Made by a program: the position numbers and the translations under genes. The notes beneath the pieces are model-generated. The model did not search any database. It worked only from the letters and a program-made list of their open reading frames with translations, and was not told where the DNA came from. Shown piece after piece: positions 55,700 through 64,000 of a DNA stretch of 64,000 bases (positions within the stretch are counted from its first letter, which is position 1; every line of letters begins with the position of its first letter). Source of the stretch: Pseudomonas putida (lineage in GTDB: Bacteria > Pseudomonadota > Gammaproteobacteria > Pseudomonadales > Pseudomonadaceae); assembly GCF_004357765.1 (NCBI RefSeq), contig NZ_SMTE01000003.1:62001-126000 (forward strand), in the 5' to 3' direction.

Positions 55700-57127
55700 A
55701 TGCTGGCGTTCATCCAGTCTTCCCCGTTGTTGCTCGGCGCTACCTTGATCCTGCTCGACCTCATCCTCTGGCAGCTGATCCCCATCCACCGAAGGCTCTG
55801 GCGCATCGGCGCACGGCTGGCGATCTTCCTGCTGTTCAGCGCGGTGCTGCTGGCTGCCGGGATGAGCCCGCTGCAGCCACCCCCCTGGCCAGACGACCTG
55901 GCGCGCAATCTCATGGCCACGGTGCTGGCCATCGGCTGGTGGTTGTTCGGCGCGCGCACGGTGACGGTGGTGTTCGGACTGTTGCTCGGGGCCCGCGGCA
56001 GCCATGGCGGGCGCTTGCTGCAGGACGTCCTGGGGGCATTGATATTCCTGGCGGCGGTGGTCGCCGCCGCTGGCTACGTGATGCAGCTGCCGGTCAAGGG
56101 CCTGTTGGCCACCTCCGGAGTGATGGCCATCGTCATCGGTCTGGCGTTGCAGAGCACCCTGGCCGATGTGTTCAGCGGCATCGTGCTGAACACCACGCGG
56201 CCCTACCAGATCGGTGACTCGATCGCCATCGACGGCACCGAGGGCAAGGTGCTGGACATCGACTGGCGCGCCACGCGCCTGCTCACCGGCACCGGCAGTC
56301 TGGCGGTGATCCCCAACTCGGTGGCGGCCAAGGCGCGGTTGCTCAACCACAGCCGCCCGCCGGATGTGCACGGGGTGTCGATCAGCGTGGTGGTGCCGGC
56401 CAAGGTACGCCCCCGGCGGGTGTTCGATGCCCTGGAAAAGGCTCTGCAGGGCACCCGGGCGATCCTCCCCTCTCCGCCGCCCAGAGTCTCGGTGAAGACG
56501 TCATCCCTCGGCGCGGTGGAATACGAGGCCAGCGGTTTCATCGCCGACATGGCCGGCAAGGGCGAGGCACGCAATCAGCTGTTCGACCTGGCGCACCGCC
56601 ACCTGGAGGCCAGCGGCGTGGTGTGGAACGCCGACCTGGCGATGCCGCCGCGCAGCCGCCAACGCGACGTGCTGGACGAGGTGCGGGTGTTCCGCTCGCT
56701 GAGCGAGGACGAGCGCGATGCCTTGAGCCAGCGCATGACCACCGTGGAATACCTGGCCGACCAGGTGATCCTCGAAGTGGGAGCGCACTCCGACTATCTG
56801 CTGGTGATCGGTAGCGGCGTGGTATCAGCCTCGGTGCGCGATGGCGACAAACTGCTCGAAGCGGGGCGCATGGGGCCGGGGGAGGTGCTGGGGATCGAGG
56901 GCATCGTCGACGAGGACGACTCGCTGGCCGAATTCAGGACACTGACCAGCTGCGTGCTGTACCGCATCGACAAGGCCCAGGTAAAGAGCTGCCTGGAGCA
57001 GCGAGGCGAGGTGCAGGTGGCGCTGACCAAGCTGCAACGGTTTCGCCGACAGAGCCGGGAGTCGTTGCTGTTGCAGAAGCCGCCTTCAATCAAGAAAGGC
57101 GGCTTTCTCAGCTGGTTGCATAGATAG
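55700..57127 (+). CDS. MscS-type mechanosensitive channel with cyclic-nucleotide-binding-like domain
   Basis: A 475-residue membrane protein. Helices fill the first 150 residues; the pore-lining TM3 and beta domain are LLATSGVMAIVIGLALQSTL, ADVFSGIVLNTTRPYQIGDS and VLDIDWRATRLLTGTGSLAV. From about residue 325 a CRP-type cNMP-binding domain follows (FRSLSEDERDALSQRMTTVE; VILEVGAHSDYLLVIGSGVV; GPGEVLGIEGIVDEDDSLAE). Such MscS-cNMP fusions (bCNG) exist, and some are gated by cAMP rather than tension. The gene stands alone between ycaC2 and amaA. Start ATG 55700. Confidence 0.88.
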   Translation: MLAFIQSSPLLLGATLILLDLILWQLIPIHRRLWRIGARLAIFLLFSAVLLAAGMSPLQPPPWPDDLARNLMATVLAIGWWLFGARTVTVVFGLLLGARGSHGGRLLQDVLGALIFLAAVVAAAGYVMQLPVKGLLATSGVMAIVIGLALQSTLADVFSGIVLNTTRPYQIGDSIAIDGTEGKVLDIDWRATRLLTGTGSLAVIPNSVAAKARLLNHSRPPDVHGVSISVVVPAKVRPRRVFDALEKALQGTRAILPSPPPRVSVKTSSLGAVEYEASGFIADMAGKGEARNQLFDLAHRHLEASGVVWNADLAMPPRSRQRDVLDEVRVFRSLSEDERDALSQRMTTVEYLADQVILEVGAHSDYLLVIGSGVVSASVRDGDKLLEAGRMGPGEVLGIEGIVDEDDSLAEFRTLTSCVLYRIDKAQVKSCLEQRGEVQVALTKLQRFRRQSRESLLLQKPPSIKKGGFLSWLHR

Positions 57128-57184
57128 CCTGGACCGGCCAACGCGGATCTGCAGAAGCCGGCTTGCCGGCGATGACGCCCGCCG

Positions 57185-58471
57185 CTACAACACCACCCGC
57201 AAACACTGCCCCGCGTGATACAGCGAGAACCCCGATTCATAGAACGCAGTGCGCAGCGAAGGCGCACTCACACCCTTCATCGGCGAGAACGGGATCGGCA
57301 GACTGTCCGGCTGATCCTTGAGCAGAAACTCCGCGAATGCTCGCCCGATCACGGTCCCGGTGGTATTGCCGCGACCATTGTAGCCAGTCACCGCCACCAG
57401 CCCCGGCGCCGGCTCGAACAAGCGCATCAGGTGATCCGGCGTGAAGTCGATGCAGCCGGTCCAGTGCATTTCCCACTCGACCTTGCCCAATTCAGGATAG
57501 TAATGGCGCTGGATCCGGTCAGCCCAGCTACGCACGAACCACGCCGGCTTGTTGTCGACCCGGCCGAGGCTGCCGAGCAGCAAGCGCCCTTGGTCATCGC
57601 GGCGGATGCTGCTGAGCACCGTGCGCGTGTCCCACGAACCTTGCCCATGGGGCAGGACCTTGTCGGCGGCGGCGCCTTGCAGCGGCTTGGAGGCCACTTG
57701 GTAGTAGTAACCTCGGAAGAACTGCTTTTGCAGGTTGCTCCAGTCGCCTTCGGTGTAGGCCCCCGTGGAAATCACCACCTTCTCGGCACGCACCGAGCCG
57801 TGAGCGGTCTTCACTCGCCAGGCATCGCCTTCACGTGAAAGGCCTTCGACCGAGGACTGCTGGAACAGCTTACCGCCCAGGCGTACCACGGCAGCCGCCA
57901 GGCCTTGGGTATAACCCATGGGGTTGATGGTACCGGCGCGGCGGTCGAGCAGCGCGGCGGAGATCTTGTCGGTGCCGCAGTATTCCTGGCACTGGGCGCC
58001 AGTCAGCAGCTCGACGTCGGCACCGCGACGGCTCCACTGGGTGTGACGCGCCTCGAGGTCGGCGATGCCAGTGGCGTTGTGCGCCATGTGCAGGGTGCCC
58101 TTGTTCTGCGCCTGGCAGTCGATGCCAAGACGCTCGATCATGGCGAACACTTCACCAGGGGCTTCGCCAAGCACCTTGTTCAGACGACCGCCTTGCTTGT
58201 GGCCCAGGGTCGCCTCGACATCGTCGGGACGGATCCAGGTACCGGCATTGACCAGCCCGACGTTGCGCCCGGAGCCGCCATGGCCAATCTGCCAGGCCTC
58301 CAGCAGGATCACCGACTTGCCCTGTTCGAGCAGGTGGATGGCCGCCGACAGGCCAGTGATGCCCCCGCCGATGACGCATACGTCGGTTTTGTGTTCACCG
58401 GCCAGGGCCTGAACGGCGACGGCAGGTTTACTGACGAATTCCCACAAGCATTGTTGACGCAGTTCGGCCAT
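57185..58471 (-). CDS. amaA: L-pipecolate oxidase AmaA
   Basis: A 428-residue FAD-dependent amine oxidase of the DAO family. The Rossmann motif CVIGGGITGLSAAIHLLEQG is near residue 30, and the second FAD element VTGYNGRGNTTGTVIGRAFA lies near residue 370. In P. putida AmaA oxidises L-pipecolate to delta-1-piperideine-6-carboxylate in the D-lysine branch. The assignment rests on the family and on linkage to amaB and hglS, the known P. putida order. ATG 58471 is the family start. Gamma-glutamylputrescine oxidase is the other family member to consider. Confidence 0.85.
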   Translation of the reverse strand: MAELRQQCLWEFVSKPAVAVQALAGEHKTDVCVIGGGITGLSAAIHLLEQGKSVILLEAWQIGHGGSGRNVGLVNAGTWIRPDDVEATLGHKQGGRLNKVLGEAPGEVFAMIERLGIDCQAQNKGTLHMAHNATGIADLEARHTQWSRRGADVELLTGAQCQEYCGTDKISAALLDRRAGTINPMGYTQGLAAAVVRLGGKLFQQSSVEGLSREGDAWRVKTAHGSVRAEKVVISTGAYTEGDWSNLQKQFFRGYYYQVASKPLQGAAADKVLPHGQGSWDTRTVLSSIRRDDQGRLLLGSLGRVDNKPAWFVRSWADRIQRHYYPELGKVEWEMHWTGCIDFTPDHLMRLFEPAPGLVAVTGYNGRGNTTGTVIGRAFAEFLLKDQPDSLPIPFSPMKGVSAPSLRTAFYESGFSLYHAGQCLRVVL

Positions 58472-58515
58472 GGCCCGGCTCCAGCAATTTGTTCTTGTTG
58501 GGGCTGCTTTGCAGC

Positions 58516-58605
58516 CCATTCGCGGGCAAGCCCGCTCCCACAGGACCTCCACTGCCCTTGAGGCCTGTGTGGCGCCTGTGGGAGCGGGCTTACCCGCGAA
58601 CCGGG
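58516..58605. repeat. Inverted REP pair (BIME)
   Basis: ATTCGCGGGCAAGCCCGCTC at about 58519-58538 and GAGCGGGCTTACCCGCGAA at about 58582-58600, between the amaA start and the amaB stop. A GGGGGCAATGCCCCC hairpin follows. Confidence 0.86.
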
Positions 58606-58629
58606 GGCAATGCCCCCGGCCATGCAGCA

Positions 58630-60120
58630 TCAGTCGAACACGATCCCCTGCGCCAGCGGCAACTCACGCGAGTAGTTCACGGTGTTGGTCTGACGACGCA
58701 TGTAACCTTTCCAGGCATCGGAGCCGGACTCACGCCCACCGCCGGTTTCCTTCTCGCCACCGAACGCACCACCGATCTCGGCACCGCTGGTGCCGATGTT
58801 GACGTTGGCGATACCGCAGTCACTGCCCGAGGCGCTCTGGAAGCGCTCGGCCTCGCGAATGTCGGTGGTGAAGATGCACGACGACAGGCCTTGGGGCACC
58901 TCGTTGTTCAGGCGCAGGGCCTCTTCGAAATCGTCGTAGGCCAGCACGTAGAGGATCGGCGCAAACGTCTCGTGGCGTACCACGTCGCTCTGCCCGGGCA
59001 TCTCGGCGATGGCCGGCGACACGTAATAGGCGTTCGGGTATTGCTCGGCCAGTTGGCGCTCGCCGCCGAACACCTGGCCACCTTCGTCACGGGCCTTGGC
59101 CAGTGCGCCTTGCATGGCGTCGAACGACTGCTTGTCGATCAGCGGGCCGACCAAGTTGTCCTTGCGTGGGTCGCCGATGCGTACCTTGCCGTAGGCGGCT
59201 TTGACCCGAGCCACTACCTCGTCTTTGATCGAGCGGTGCACGATGAGACGACGCAGGGTGGTACAGCGCTGACCGGCGGTGCCGACGGCGGAGAACAGGA
59301 TGCCACGCACGGCCAGGTCAAGGTCGGCGCTCGGCGCCAGGATCATGGCGTTGTTGCCGCCCAATTCGAGGATGCTGCGGCCGAAGCGTGCTGCCACCCG
59401 TGGGCCGACTTCACGGCCCATGCGGGTGCTGCCGGTGGCGCTGACCAGCGGAACACGCGGGTCGTCGACCAGGGCTTCGCCGGCCTCACGGCCACCGATC
59501 ACCAACTGCGCCAAGCCTGCAGGAGCATCGCCGAAGGCCTTCAGGGCCTTTTCGAACAGCGCCTGGCAAGCCAACGCGGTCAATGGCGTCTTTTCCGACG
59601 GTTTCCACACCACCGCGTTGCCGGCCACCAGCGCCAGGGCGGTGTTCCAGGCCCATACGGCCACCGGGAAGTTGAACGCGCTGATCACACCGACCACGCC
59701 CAGCGGGTGCCAGGTTTCACGCATGTGGTGGCCCGGGCGCTCGGAGGCGATCGTCAGACCATAGAGCTGACGTGACAGGCCGACGGCGAAGTCGCAGATG
59801 TCGATCATTTCCTGCACTTCACCCAGGCCTTCCTGGGTGATCTTGCCGGCTTCGATCGAGACCAGCTCGCCAAGATCGGCCTTGTGGGCGCGCAGCACTT
59901 CACCGAACAGGCGCACCAGTTCGCCCCGGCGTGGAGCCGGCACGCTGCGCCAGGCTTCGAAAGCGCTGTGGGCCTGATCGATGCAAGCAGTGGTCTCGGC
60001 CTTGCCAAGCAGTTTCACCGAGGCGATCTGGCTGCCGTCGATCGGCGTGTGAACAGGGTAGTCGCCCTGGGTGTAAGCCTCGGCGGCAACGCCAAGGCGC
60101 TCGAGCAATCCAGCAACCAT
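58630..60120 (-). CDS. amaB: Delta-1-piperideine-6-carboxylate dehydrogenase AmaB
   Basis: A 496-residue NAD-dependent aldehyde dehydrogenase. The catalytic Cys is in SAVGTAGQRCTTLRRLIVHR near residue 295 and the general-base Glu in SILELGGNNAMILAPSADLD near residue 262. Substrate-loop and C-terminal motifs are FGGEKETGGGRESGSDAWKG. In P. putida AmaB oxidises P6C to 2-aminoadipate in lysine breakdown. It is upstream of amaA in the same direction. ATG 60120 is preferred to further upstream starts because the conserved N-terminus begins here. Confidence 0.88.
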   Translation of the reverse strand: MVAGLLERLGVAAEAYTQGDYPVHTPIDGSQIASVKLLGKAETTACIDQAHSAFEAWRSVPAPRRGELVRLFGEVLRAHKADLGELVSIEAGKITQEGLGEVQEMIDICDFAVGLSRQLYGLTIASERPGHHMRETWHPLGVVGVISAFNFPVAVWAWNTALALVAGNAVVWKPSEKTPLTALACQALFEKALKAFGDAPAGLAQLVIGGREAGEALVDDPRVPLVSATGSTRMGREVGPRVAARFGRSILELGGNNAMILAPSADLDLAVRGILFSAVGTAGQRCTTLRRLIVHRSIKDEVVARVKAAYGKVRIGDPRKDNLVGPLIDKQSFDAMQGALAKARDEGGQVFGGERQLAEQYPNAYYVSPAIAEMPGQSDVVRHETFAPILYVLAYDDFEEALRLNNEVPQGLSSCIFTTDIREAERFQSASGSDCGIANVNIGTSGAEIGGAFGGEKETGGGRESGSDAWKGYMRRQTNTVNYSRELPLAQGIVFD

Positions 60121-60256
60121 TTGTGCATCTCCTACATCGGGTGATGGGGTGGAAAATTGATGGGGATCAGTATTAATCCGATCACTCTGGTGCAACAAAC
60201 GACCTTTATTCCGCATATCATTCCGTCAGGTAATGATTCGAGCCACAGAGACCGCT

Positions 60257-61147
60257 ATGTCCAAACGCCTGGTGCCCTCCATGACCGCGCTGCAATGCTT
60301 CGAGGCCGCAGCCCGCCACCTGAGTTTTACCCGTGCCGCCGAAGAACTGCACCTGACCCAGAGCGCAGTCAGCAAACAGGTGGCGCAGCTTGAAGAGATG
60401 CTGCGCCATCACCTGTTCCTGCGCATCCGTCGGCGCCTGCAACTGACCCCGGCCGGCAGCCTGTACCTGGCCGAGGTCAACAAGATCCTCACCCAGGTCG
60501 ACATGTCCAGTCGCTATGTGCTGACGTATGGCGAGCAGACCGAGATATTGAAGGTAGCCACCCAGCCGAGTTTCGGCGTGCGCTGGTTGATCCCGCACCT
60601 GAAGGGCTTCGGCAAGCGCCACCCGAACATTCATCTGGACATCCGCAACGAGATGGAGCCGTTCGCGTTGTTGCAGGGCTCGGCGGACGTGGTGTTCTTC
60701 TATGGCCAGGGCACCTGGCCGGGCGCCACCTGCGTGGAACTGTTCGGTGAAGAAGTGGTGCCGGTGTGCGCGCCGGAACTGCTGGCCGGGCGTGAGCTTG
60801 GCAGCGCCGCAGAGCTGGCCGAGCTGGTGCTGCTGCAGAGCACCTCACGGCCCGAGGCCTGGCACGAGTGGTTTCTGGAGCTGGAGCTGCACAGCGTCAG
60901 CGCTTACCACGGGCCGCGCTTCGACACCTTCTACATGGCCTTGAGCGCGGCGCAGTCCGGCTGCGGGGTGGCCTTGGTGCCGCGCTATCTGGCAGCCAAG
61001 GAGCTGGCAGAAGGCAGCCTGGTCATTCCCTGGAATCATCCGATGCGCAGCGCGGGGGCTCATTACCTGGCGTATGCCGAGCATGCGGCCGAGGTGCCGA
61101 AGGTTCGGGCATTGGTGGAGTGGATTCGCGAGCAGTTCCCGGCTTGA
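60257..61147 (+). CDS. LysR-family regulator (probable regulator of the ama/hglS locus)
   Basis: A 296-residue GcvA-like LysR protein. The HTH is VPSMTALQCFEAAARHLSFT, RAAEELHLTQSAVSKQVAQL and EEMLRHHLFLRIRRRLQLT. The effector domain runs to GCGVALVPRYLAAKELAEGS. It is divergent from amaB with 136 bases between the starts and upstream of hglS. By location it likely responds to a lysine-branch intermediate. ATG 60257 is chosen over the ATG at 60233. Confidence 0.9.
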   Translation: MSKRLVPSMTALQCFEAAARHLSFTRAAEELHLTQSAVSKQVAQLEEMLRHHLFLRIRRRLQLTPAGSLYLAEVNKILTQVDMSSRYVLTYGEQTEILKVATQPSFGVRWLIPHLKGFGKRHPNIHLDIRNEMEPFALLQGSADVVFFYGQGTWPGATCVELFGEEVVPVCAPELLAGRELGSAAELAELVLLQSTSRPEAWHEWFLELELHSVSAYHGPRFDTFYMALSAAQSGCGVALVPRYLAAKELAEGSLVIPWNHPMRSAGAHYLAYAEHAAEVPKVRALVEWIREQFPA

Positions 61148-61148
61148 T

Positions 61149-61247
61149 GGCCTCTTCGCGGGACAAGCCCGCTCCCACAGGTACCCCATGGTTTTCAAAG
61201 ACTGTGGGGTACCTGTAGGAGCGGGCTTGTCCCGCGAAGAGGCATCA
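61149..61247. repeat. Inverted REP pair (BIME)
   Basis: CCTCTTCGCGGGACAAGCCC at about 61150-61169 and GGGCTTGTCCCGCGAAGAGG at about 61222-61241 with a further GGTACC-palindrome between. It follows the LysR stop. Confidence 0.87.
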
Positions 61248-61350
61248 AGGTCGATCATAAAAGGAATGACTCACGCACTTTTTTTCGCTTGTGGCCAGAG
61301 TGCATTCCCAGCTTTCATGTAAGTGTCCGAACCCAACCAGGAAGCTAGCG

Positions 61351-62745
61351 ATGCCCGCCCACGATTTCGTCAGCCCCGACAGCATCCGCGCGCAGTTCTC
61401 TGCCGCCATGTCGCTCATGTACAAACAGGAAGTGCCGCTGTACGGCACGCTGCTGGAGTTGGTGAGCGAAATCAACCAGCAGGTCATGGCCGAGCAACCC
61501 CAGGTTGCCCAGGCCCTGCGCTGGACCGGCGAAATAGAACGCCTCGACCAGGAACGCCACGGCGCCATCCGCGTCGGCACACCCGAAGAACTGGCGACCA
61601 TCGCCCGTCTGTTCGCGGTCATGGGCATGCAGCCGGTCGGCTACTACGACTTGAGCTCGGCCGGCGTGCCAGTGCACTCCACCGCCTTCCGCGCCGTGCA
61701 CGAGCAATCGCTGCATGTCAGCCCGTTCCGCGTGTTCACCTCGTTGTTGCGCCTGGAACTGATCGACAGCCCGCAATTGCGGGCCCTGGCCGAGGACATT
61801 CTGGCCAAACGCAAGATCTTCACCCCCCGTGCGCTCGAGCTGATCGTCCAAGCCGAACGTGACGGTGGCCTGAACGCCGAAGATGCCGACGCATTCGTGC
61901 AGGAGGCCCTGCACACCTTCCGCTGGCACCAGGACGCCACGGTCACCGCCGAGCAGTACCAGCAATTGCACGACCAGCACCGCCTGATCGCCGACGTGGT
62001 AGCCTTCAAAGGCCCGCACATCAACCATCTGACCCCGCGCACCCTGGACATCGACGCCATTCAGCGCGGCATGCCGGCCAAGGGCATTCCACCCAAAGCG
62101 GTAGTCGAAGGCCCCCCCACCCGCCGTCACCCGATCCTGTTACGCCAGACCAGCTTCAAGGCCCTGCAGGAAAAGGTCGCCTTCAGCGGCCAGCACGGTA
62201 ACGAAGGCAGCCACACAGCACGCTTCGGCGAGATCGAGCAACGCGGCGCAGCGCTGACGCCCAAGGGCCGTCAGCTCTACGACCAGCTGCTGGACGCTAC
62301 CCGCGCCGCCCTCGGTGGCGCACCCGCCGAGGCCAATGCCGAGCGCTACATGGCACTGCTGCAGGAAAGCTTCGCCACCTTCCCCGACGACCTCGCGCAG
62401 ATGCGTGAACAGGGCCTGGCGTACTTCCGCTACTTCCCCACCGACAAAGGCCTGGCGGCCCGTGGTCAGCAAGACCGTCCGGCAACCCTGGAAGGCCTGA
62501 TCGAAGCCGGCCACGTGCATTTCGAAGCGTTGGTGTACGAAGACTTCCTGCCGGTCAGTGCAGCGGGGATCTTCCAGTCCAATCTGGGCGATGACGCCCA
62601 GGCCGAATACGGCAGCAATGCCAACCGCGAGGCCTTCGAGGCGGCATTGGGACTGCAGGTGCAGGATGAGCTGACATTGTATGCGCAGAGCGAGCAGCGG
62701 TCGGTGCAAGCCTGTGCGCAGGCGCTGGGGCTGCCAGGTATTTAA
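61351..62745 (+). CDS. hglS: 2-oxoadipate dioxygenase/decarboxylase HglS
   Basis: A 464-residue DUF1338 protein. HglS (PP_5260 of P. putida) is an Fe(II) enzyme turning 2-oxoadipate into D-2-hydroxyglutarate with loss of CO2, the last missing step of D-lysine catabolism. The iron ligands reported for that enzyme, His70, His226 and Glu294, and the substrate-binding Arg74 are all in place here: ERHGAIRVGT, GPHINHLTPRTLD and ARFGEIEQR. Start ATG 61351 follows CAGGAAGC. Position next to amaA/amaB matches KT2440. Confidence 0.94.
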   Translation: MPAHDFVSPDSIRAQFSAAMSLMYKQEVPLYGTLLELVSEINQQVMAEQPQVAQALRWTGEIERLDQERHGAIRVGTPEELATIARLFAVMGMQPVGYYDLSSAGVPVHSTAFRAVHEQSLHVSPFRVFTSLLRLELIDSPQLRALAEDILAKRKIFTPRALELIVQAERDGGLNAEDADAFVQEALHTFRWHQDATVTAEQYQQLHDQHRLIADVVAFKGPHINHLTPRTLDIDAIQRGMPAKGIPPKAVVEGPPTRRHPILLRQTSFKALQEKVAFSGQHGNEGSHTARFGEIEQRGAALTPKGRQLYDQLLDATRAALGGAPAEANAERYMALLQESFATFPDDLAQMREQGLAYFRYFPTDKGLAARGQQDRPATLEGLIEAGHVHFEALVYEDFLPVSAAGIFQSNLGDDAQAEYGSNANREAFEAALGLQVQDELTLYAQSEQRSVQACAQALGLPGI

Positions 62746-62762
62746 CCAGGACTACCACGCTG

Positions 62763-62857
62763 CCCTCTTCGCGGGGCGAGCCCGCTCCCACAGGAACACC
62801 ACCGGCTGAAAAACGGTGGAGATCCTGTGGGAGCGGGCTCGCCCCGCGAAAGGGCCA
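62763..62857. repeat. Inverted REP pair (BIME)
   Basis: CCTCTTCGCGGGGCGAGCCC at about 62764-62783 and GGGCTCGCCCCGCGAAAGGG at about 62836-62855; the loops carry the variant 'gggcgag' instead of 'gggcaag'. Confidence 0.87.
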
Positions 62858-62874
62858 GTACAGGCTGCAACCTG

Positions 62875-64000
62875 CTACACCCGGAACCGATCCACTTCCT
62901 GACGCAACTGCGCCGCCAACCCTTCCAACTCCCGCGCAGTAAAGGCCAGCTCATTGGCCACGTCGCGTTGTTCGCTGTTGGCCTGGGCGATGCTCTGCAG
63001 GTTGCGGCTGAGCACCGTGGCGGTACTGCTCTGCTCCTGGGTCGCGGTACTGATCACGGCGAACTGCTCCCCCGCCGCCCGGCTCTGCTCATCGATGCGC
63101 GCCAGCGCCTCGGCCACTTTGTCGTTGCGCTCCAGCCCTTCACGCATCAACTGGTTACCTTGCTCCAAGGTGGTGATCGCATGCCCGGTCTGCTGCTGAA
63201 TGCTGGTGATCATTCCGGAAATCTCATCCGTCGCTTGGCGGGTGCGCGCTGCCAGACCACGCACTTCATCGGCGACCACGGCGAACCCTCGGCCCTGCTC
63301 ACCTGCCCGCGCTGCCTCGATAGCCGCGTTGAGCGCCAGCAGATTGGTCTGCTCGGCAATCGCCGTGATCACGCTGATGATCCCACCGATCTCCTGGGAA
63401 CGTGCACCCAGGCTGTCCATCACTGTCGCCGTGCCGCCCAGCGCCTCGGCGATCTGGTGCAGCGAACGCGACGCCTCGTCCATGGCGCTGCGGCCAATAC
63501 GGGTCTGCTGGGCATTGTCGCGGGCCATGCGCTCGGTGCCGGCCATGTTGTCGGCGATGTTCATCGAGGTGGCGCTGAACTCCTCCACGGCACCCGCCAT
63601 GCTGGTGATCTCACCGGATTGCTGATCCATGCCCTCGCAGGCGCCGGCCGACAGCCCGGACAGAGAGCGGGCGCGGCCACTGACCTGCTCGGAGGCACTG
63701 CGAATGTGCTCGACCATGGTCGCCAGGGCTTCACCCATCTTGTTGAAGCTGCCTGCCAGCTGGCCGATCTCGTCATGACTGGTCACCACCAGGCGTGCAT
63801 TCAAGTCGCCGGCGCCCAGGGCCTCGGCCTGGCGCACCAGATCGTCCAGCGGACGCAACTTGCGCCGTAGCAGCCACAGCGTGGCGGCCACCGCCAGGAG
63901 CATCGCCAGCAGGCTGCCGATGGCCAGGCGCACGCCGACGCTCCAGGTCACCTCGCGGATCTCGGCCTTGGGCATGCTCGCCACCACGGTCCAGGGGCCT
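62875..64000 (-). CDS. Methyl-accepting chemotaxis protein (5' part outside the window)
   Basis: The visible 375 residues are the C-terminal part of a chemoreceptor: the end of a periplasmic sensor domain ([20 protein letters not shown]), a membrane helix [20 protein letters not shown], a HAMP domain ([39 protein letters not shown]) and the long signalling coiled coil. The hairpin tip [39 protein letters not shown] binds CheA/CheW. No pentapeptide CheR tether is present at the C-terminus (RQEVDRFRV). The sensor, hence the ligand, cannot be read. Confidence 0.93.
   Translation of the reverse strand, partial: GPWTVVASMPKAEIREVTWSVGVRLAIGSLLAMLLAVAATLWLLRRKLRPLDDLVRQAEALGAGDLNARLVVTSHDEIGQLAGSFNKMGEALATMVEHIRSASEQVSGRARSLSGLSAGACEGMDQQSGEITSMAGAVEEFSATSMNIADNMAGTERMARDNAQQTRIGRSAMDEASRSLHQIAEALGGTATVMDSLGARSQEIGGIISVITAIAEQTNLLALNAAIEAARAGEQGRGFAVVADEVRGLAARTRQATDEISGMITSIQQQTGHAITTLEQGNQLMREGLERNDKVAEALARIDEQSRAAGEQFAVISTATQEQSSTATVLSRNLQSIAQANSEQRDVANELAFTARELEGLAAQLRQEVDRFRV

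Overview
This window is chromosomal DNA of a Pseudomonas, almost certainly of the P. putida group. Three things support this: the gene order (ubiI-ubiH-pepP-zapA-6S RNA, rho-trxA-ppx-ppk, cyaA-rnk-cyaY-lysA-dapF-xerC-sutA-amtB-glnK-comM, and amaA-amaB-hglS), the many inverted pairs of the Pseudomonas 'GCGGGCTTGCCCGC' REP element, and the high GC content of the core genes. No tRNA, rRNA, CRISPR array, intact prophage or intact insertion sequence was seen.

Layout. 1-7.6 kb: end of an iron ABC-transporter binding protein gene, ubiquinone hydroxylases, PepP, the ZapA operon, 6S RNA, a folate salvage enzyme and an EVE-domain protein. 7.6-13 kb: a candidate small RNA, a FliL-like protein, a quinone oxidoreductase, a ChaC-like enzyme and the UbiD/ferredoxin-reductase pair. 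13-23 kb: rho with a structured leader, trxA, polyphosphate metabolism (ppx/ppk convergent), DedA, ElbB, YaiI-like protein and an FTR1-type iron permease. 23-30 kb: a DUF6124/DUF3077 pair behind a structured leader, a GST, class I adenylate cyclase, a PI-PLC-like phosphodiesterase and Rnk. 30-38.7 kb: frataxin, the lysA-dapF-DUF484-xerC-HAD operon, SutA, and glnK-amtB under an evident sigma-54/NtrC promoter.

38.7-43.5 kb is an accessory island. A 504-bp piece of comM (its upstream region and first third) is present twice as a direct repeat with only 3 differences. The repeats flank 2.65 kb of lower-GC DNA that holds a frameshifted YwqJ-like deaminase toxin, a translationally coupled YwqK/MORN-like antitoxin, an endonuclease V gene and remnants of a VapC toxin and another gene. 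The downstream comM copy is intact.

43.5-47.6 kb holds regulators and a Kef-type antiporter. 47.6-49.1 kb is a repeat-rich gap: two ~250-bp palindromic units with 49-bp terminal inverted repeats flank a second copy of the DUF6124 leader and a broken DUF6124 gene. 49.3-55.6 kb is bounded by two near-identical ycaC-like hydrolase genes (about 740 bp duplicated, including a putative operator) around a LysR regulator, an OprD porin, a Tat-exported amidohydrolase and a small membrane protein. 55.7-64 kb holds an MscS channel with a cyclic-nucleotide-binding-like tail, the pipecolate/2-aminoadipate branch of lysine catabolism (amaA, amaB, a LysR regulator, hglS) and the end of a chemoreceptor gene.

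The most interesting novel signal is the leader found upstream of both DUF6124-type genes (23.63-23.83 kb minus strand, 48.11-48.29 kb plus strand). Stem sequences differ but keep their complementarity, and each copy has a three-segment A-B-A' arrangement in which B can pair with either flanking A. Spacings are nearly constant, which looks like a bistable RNA switch or a conserved DNA element of unknown role.
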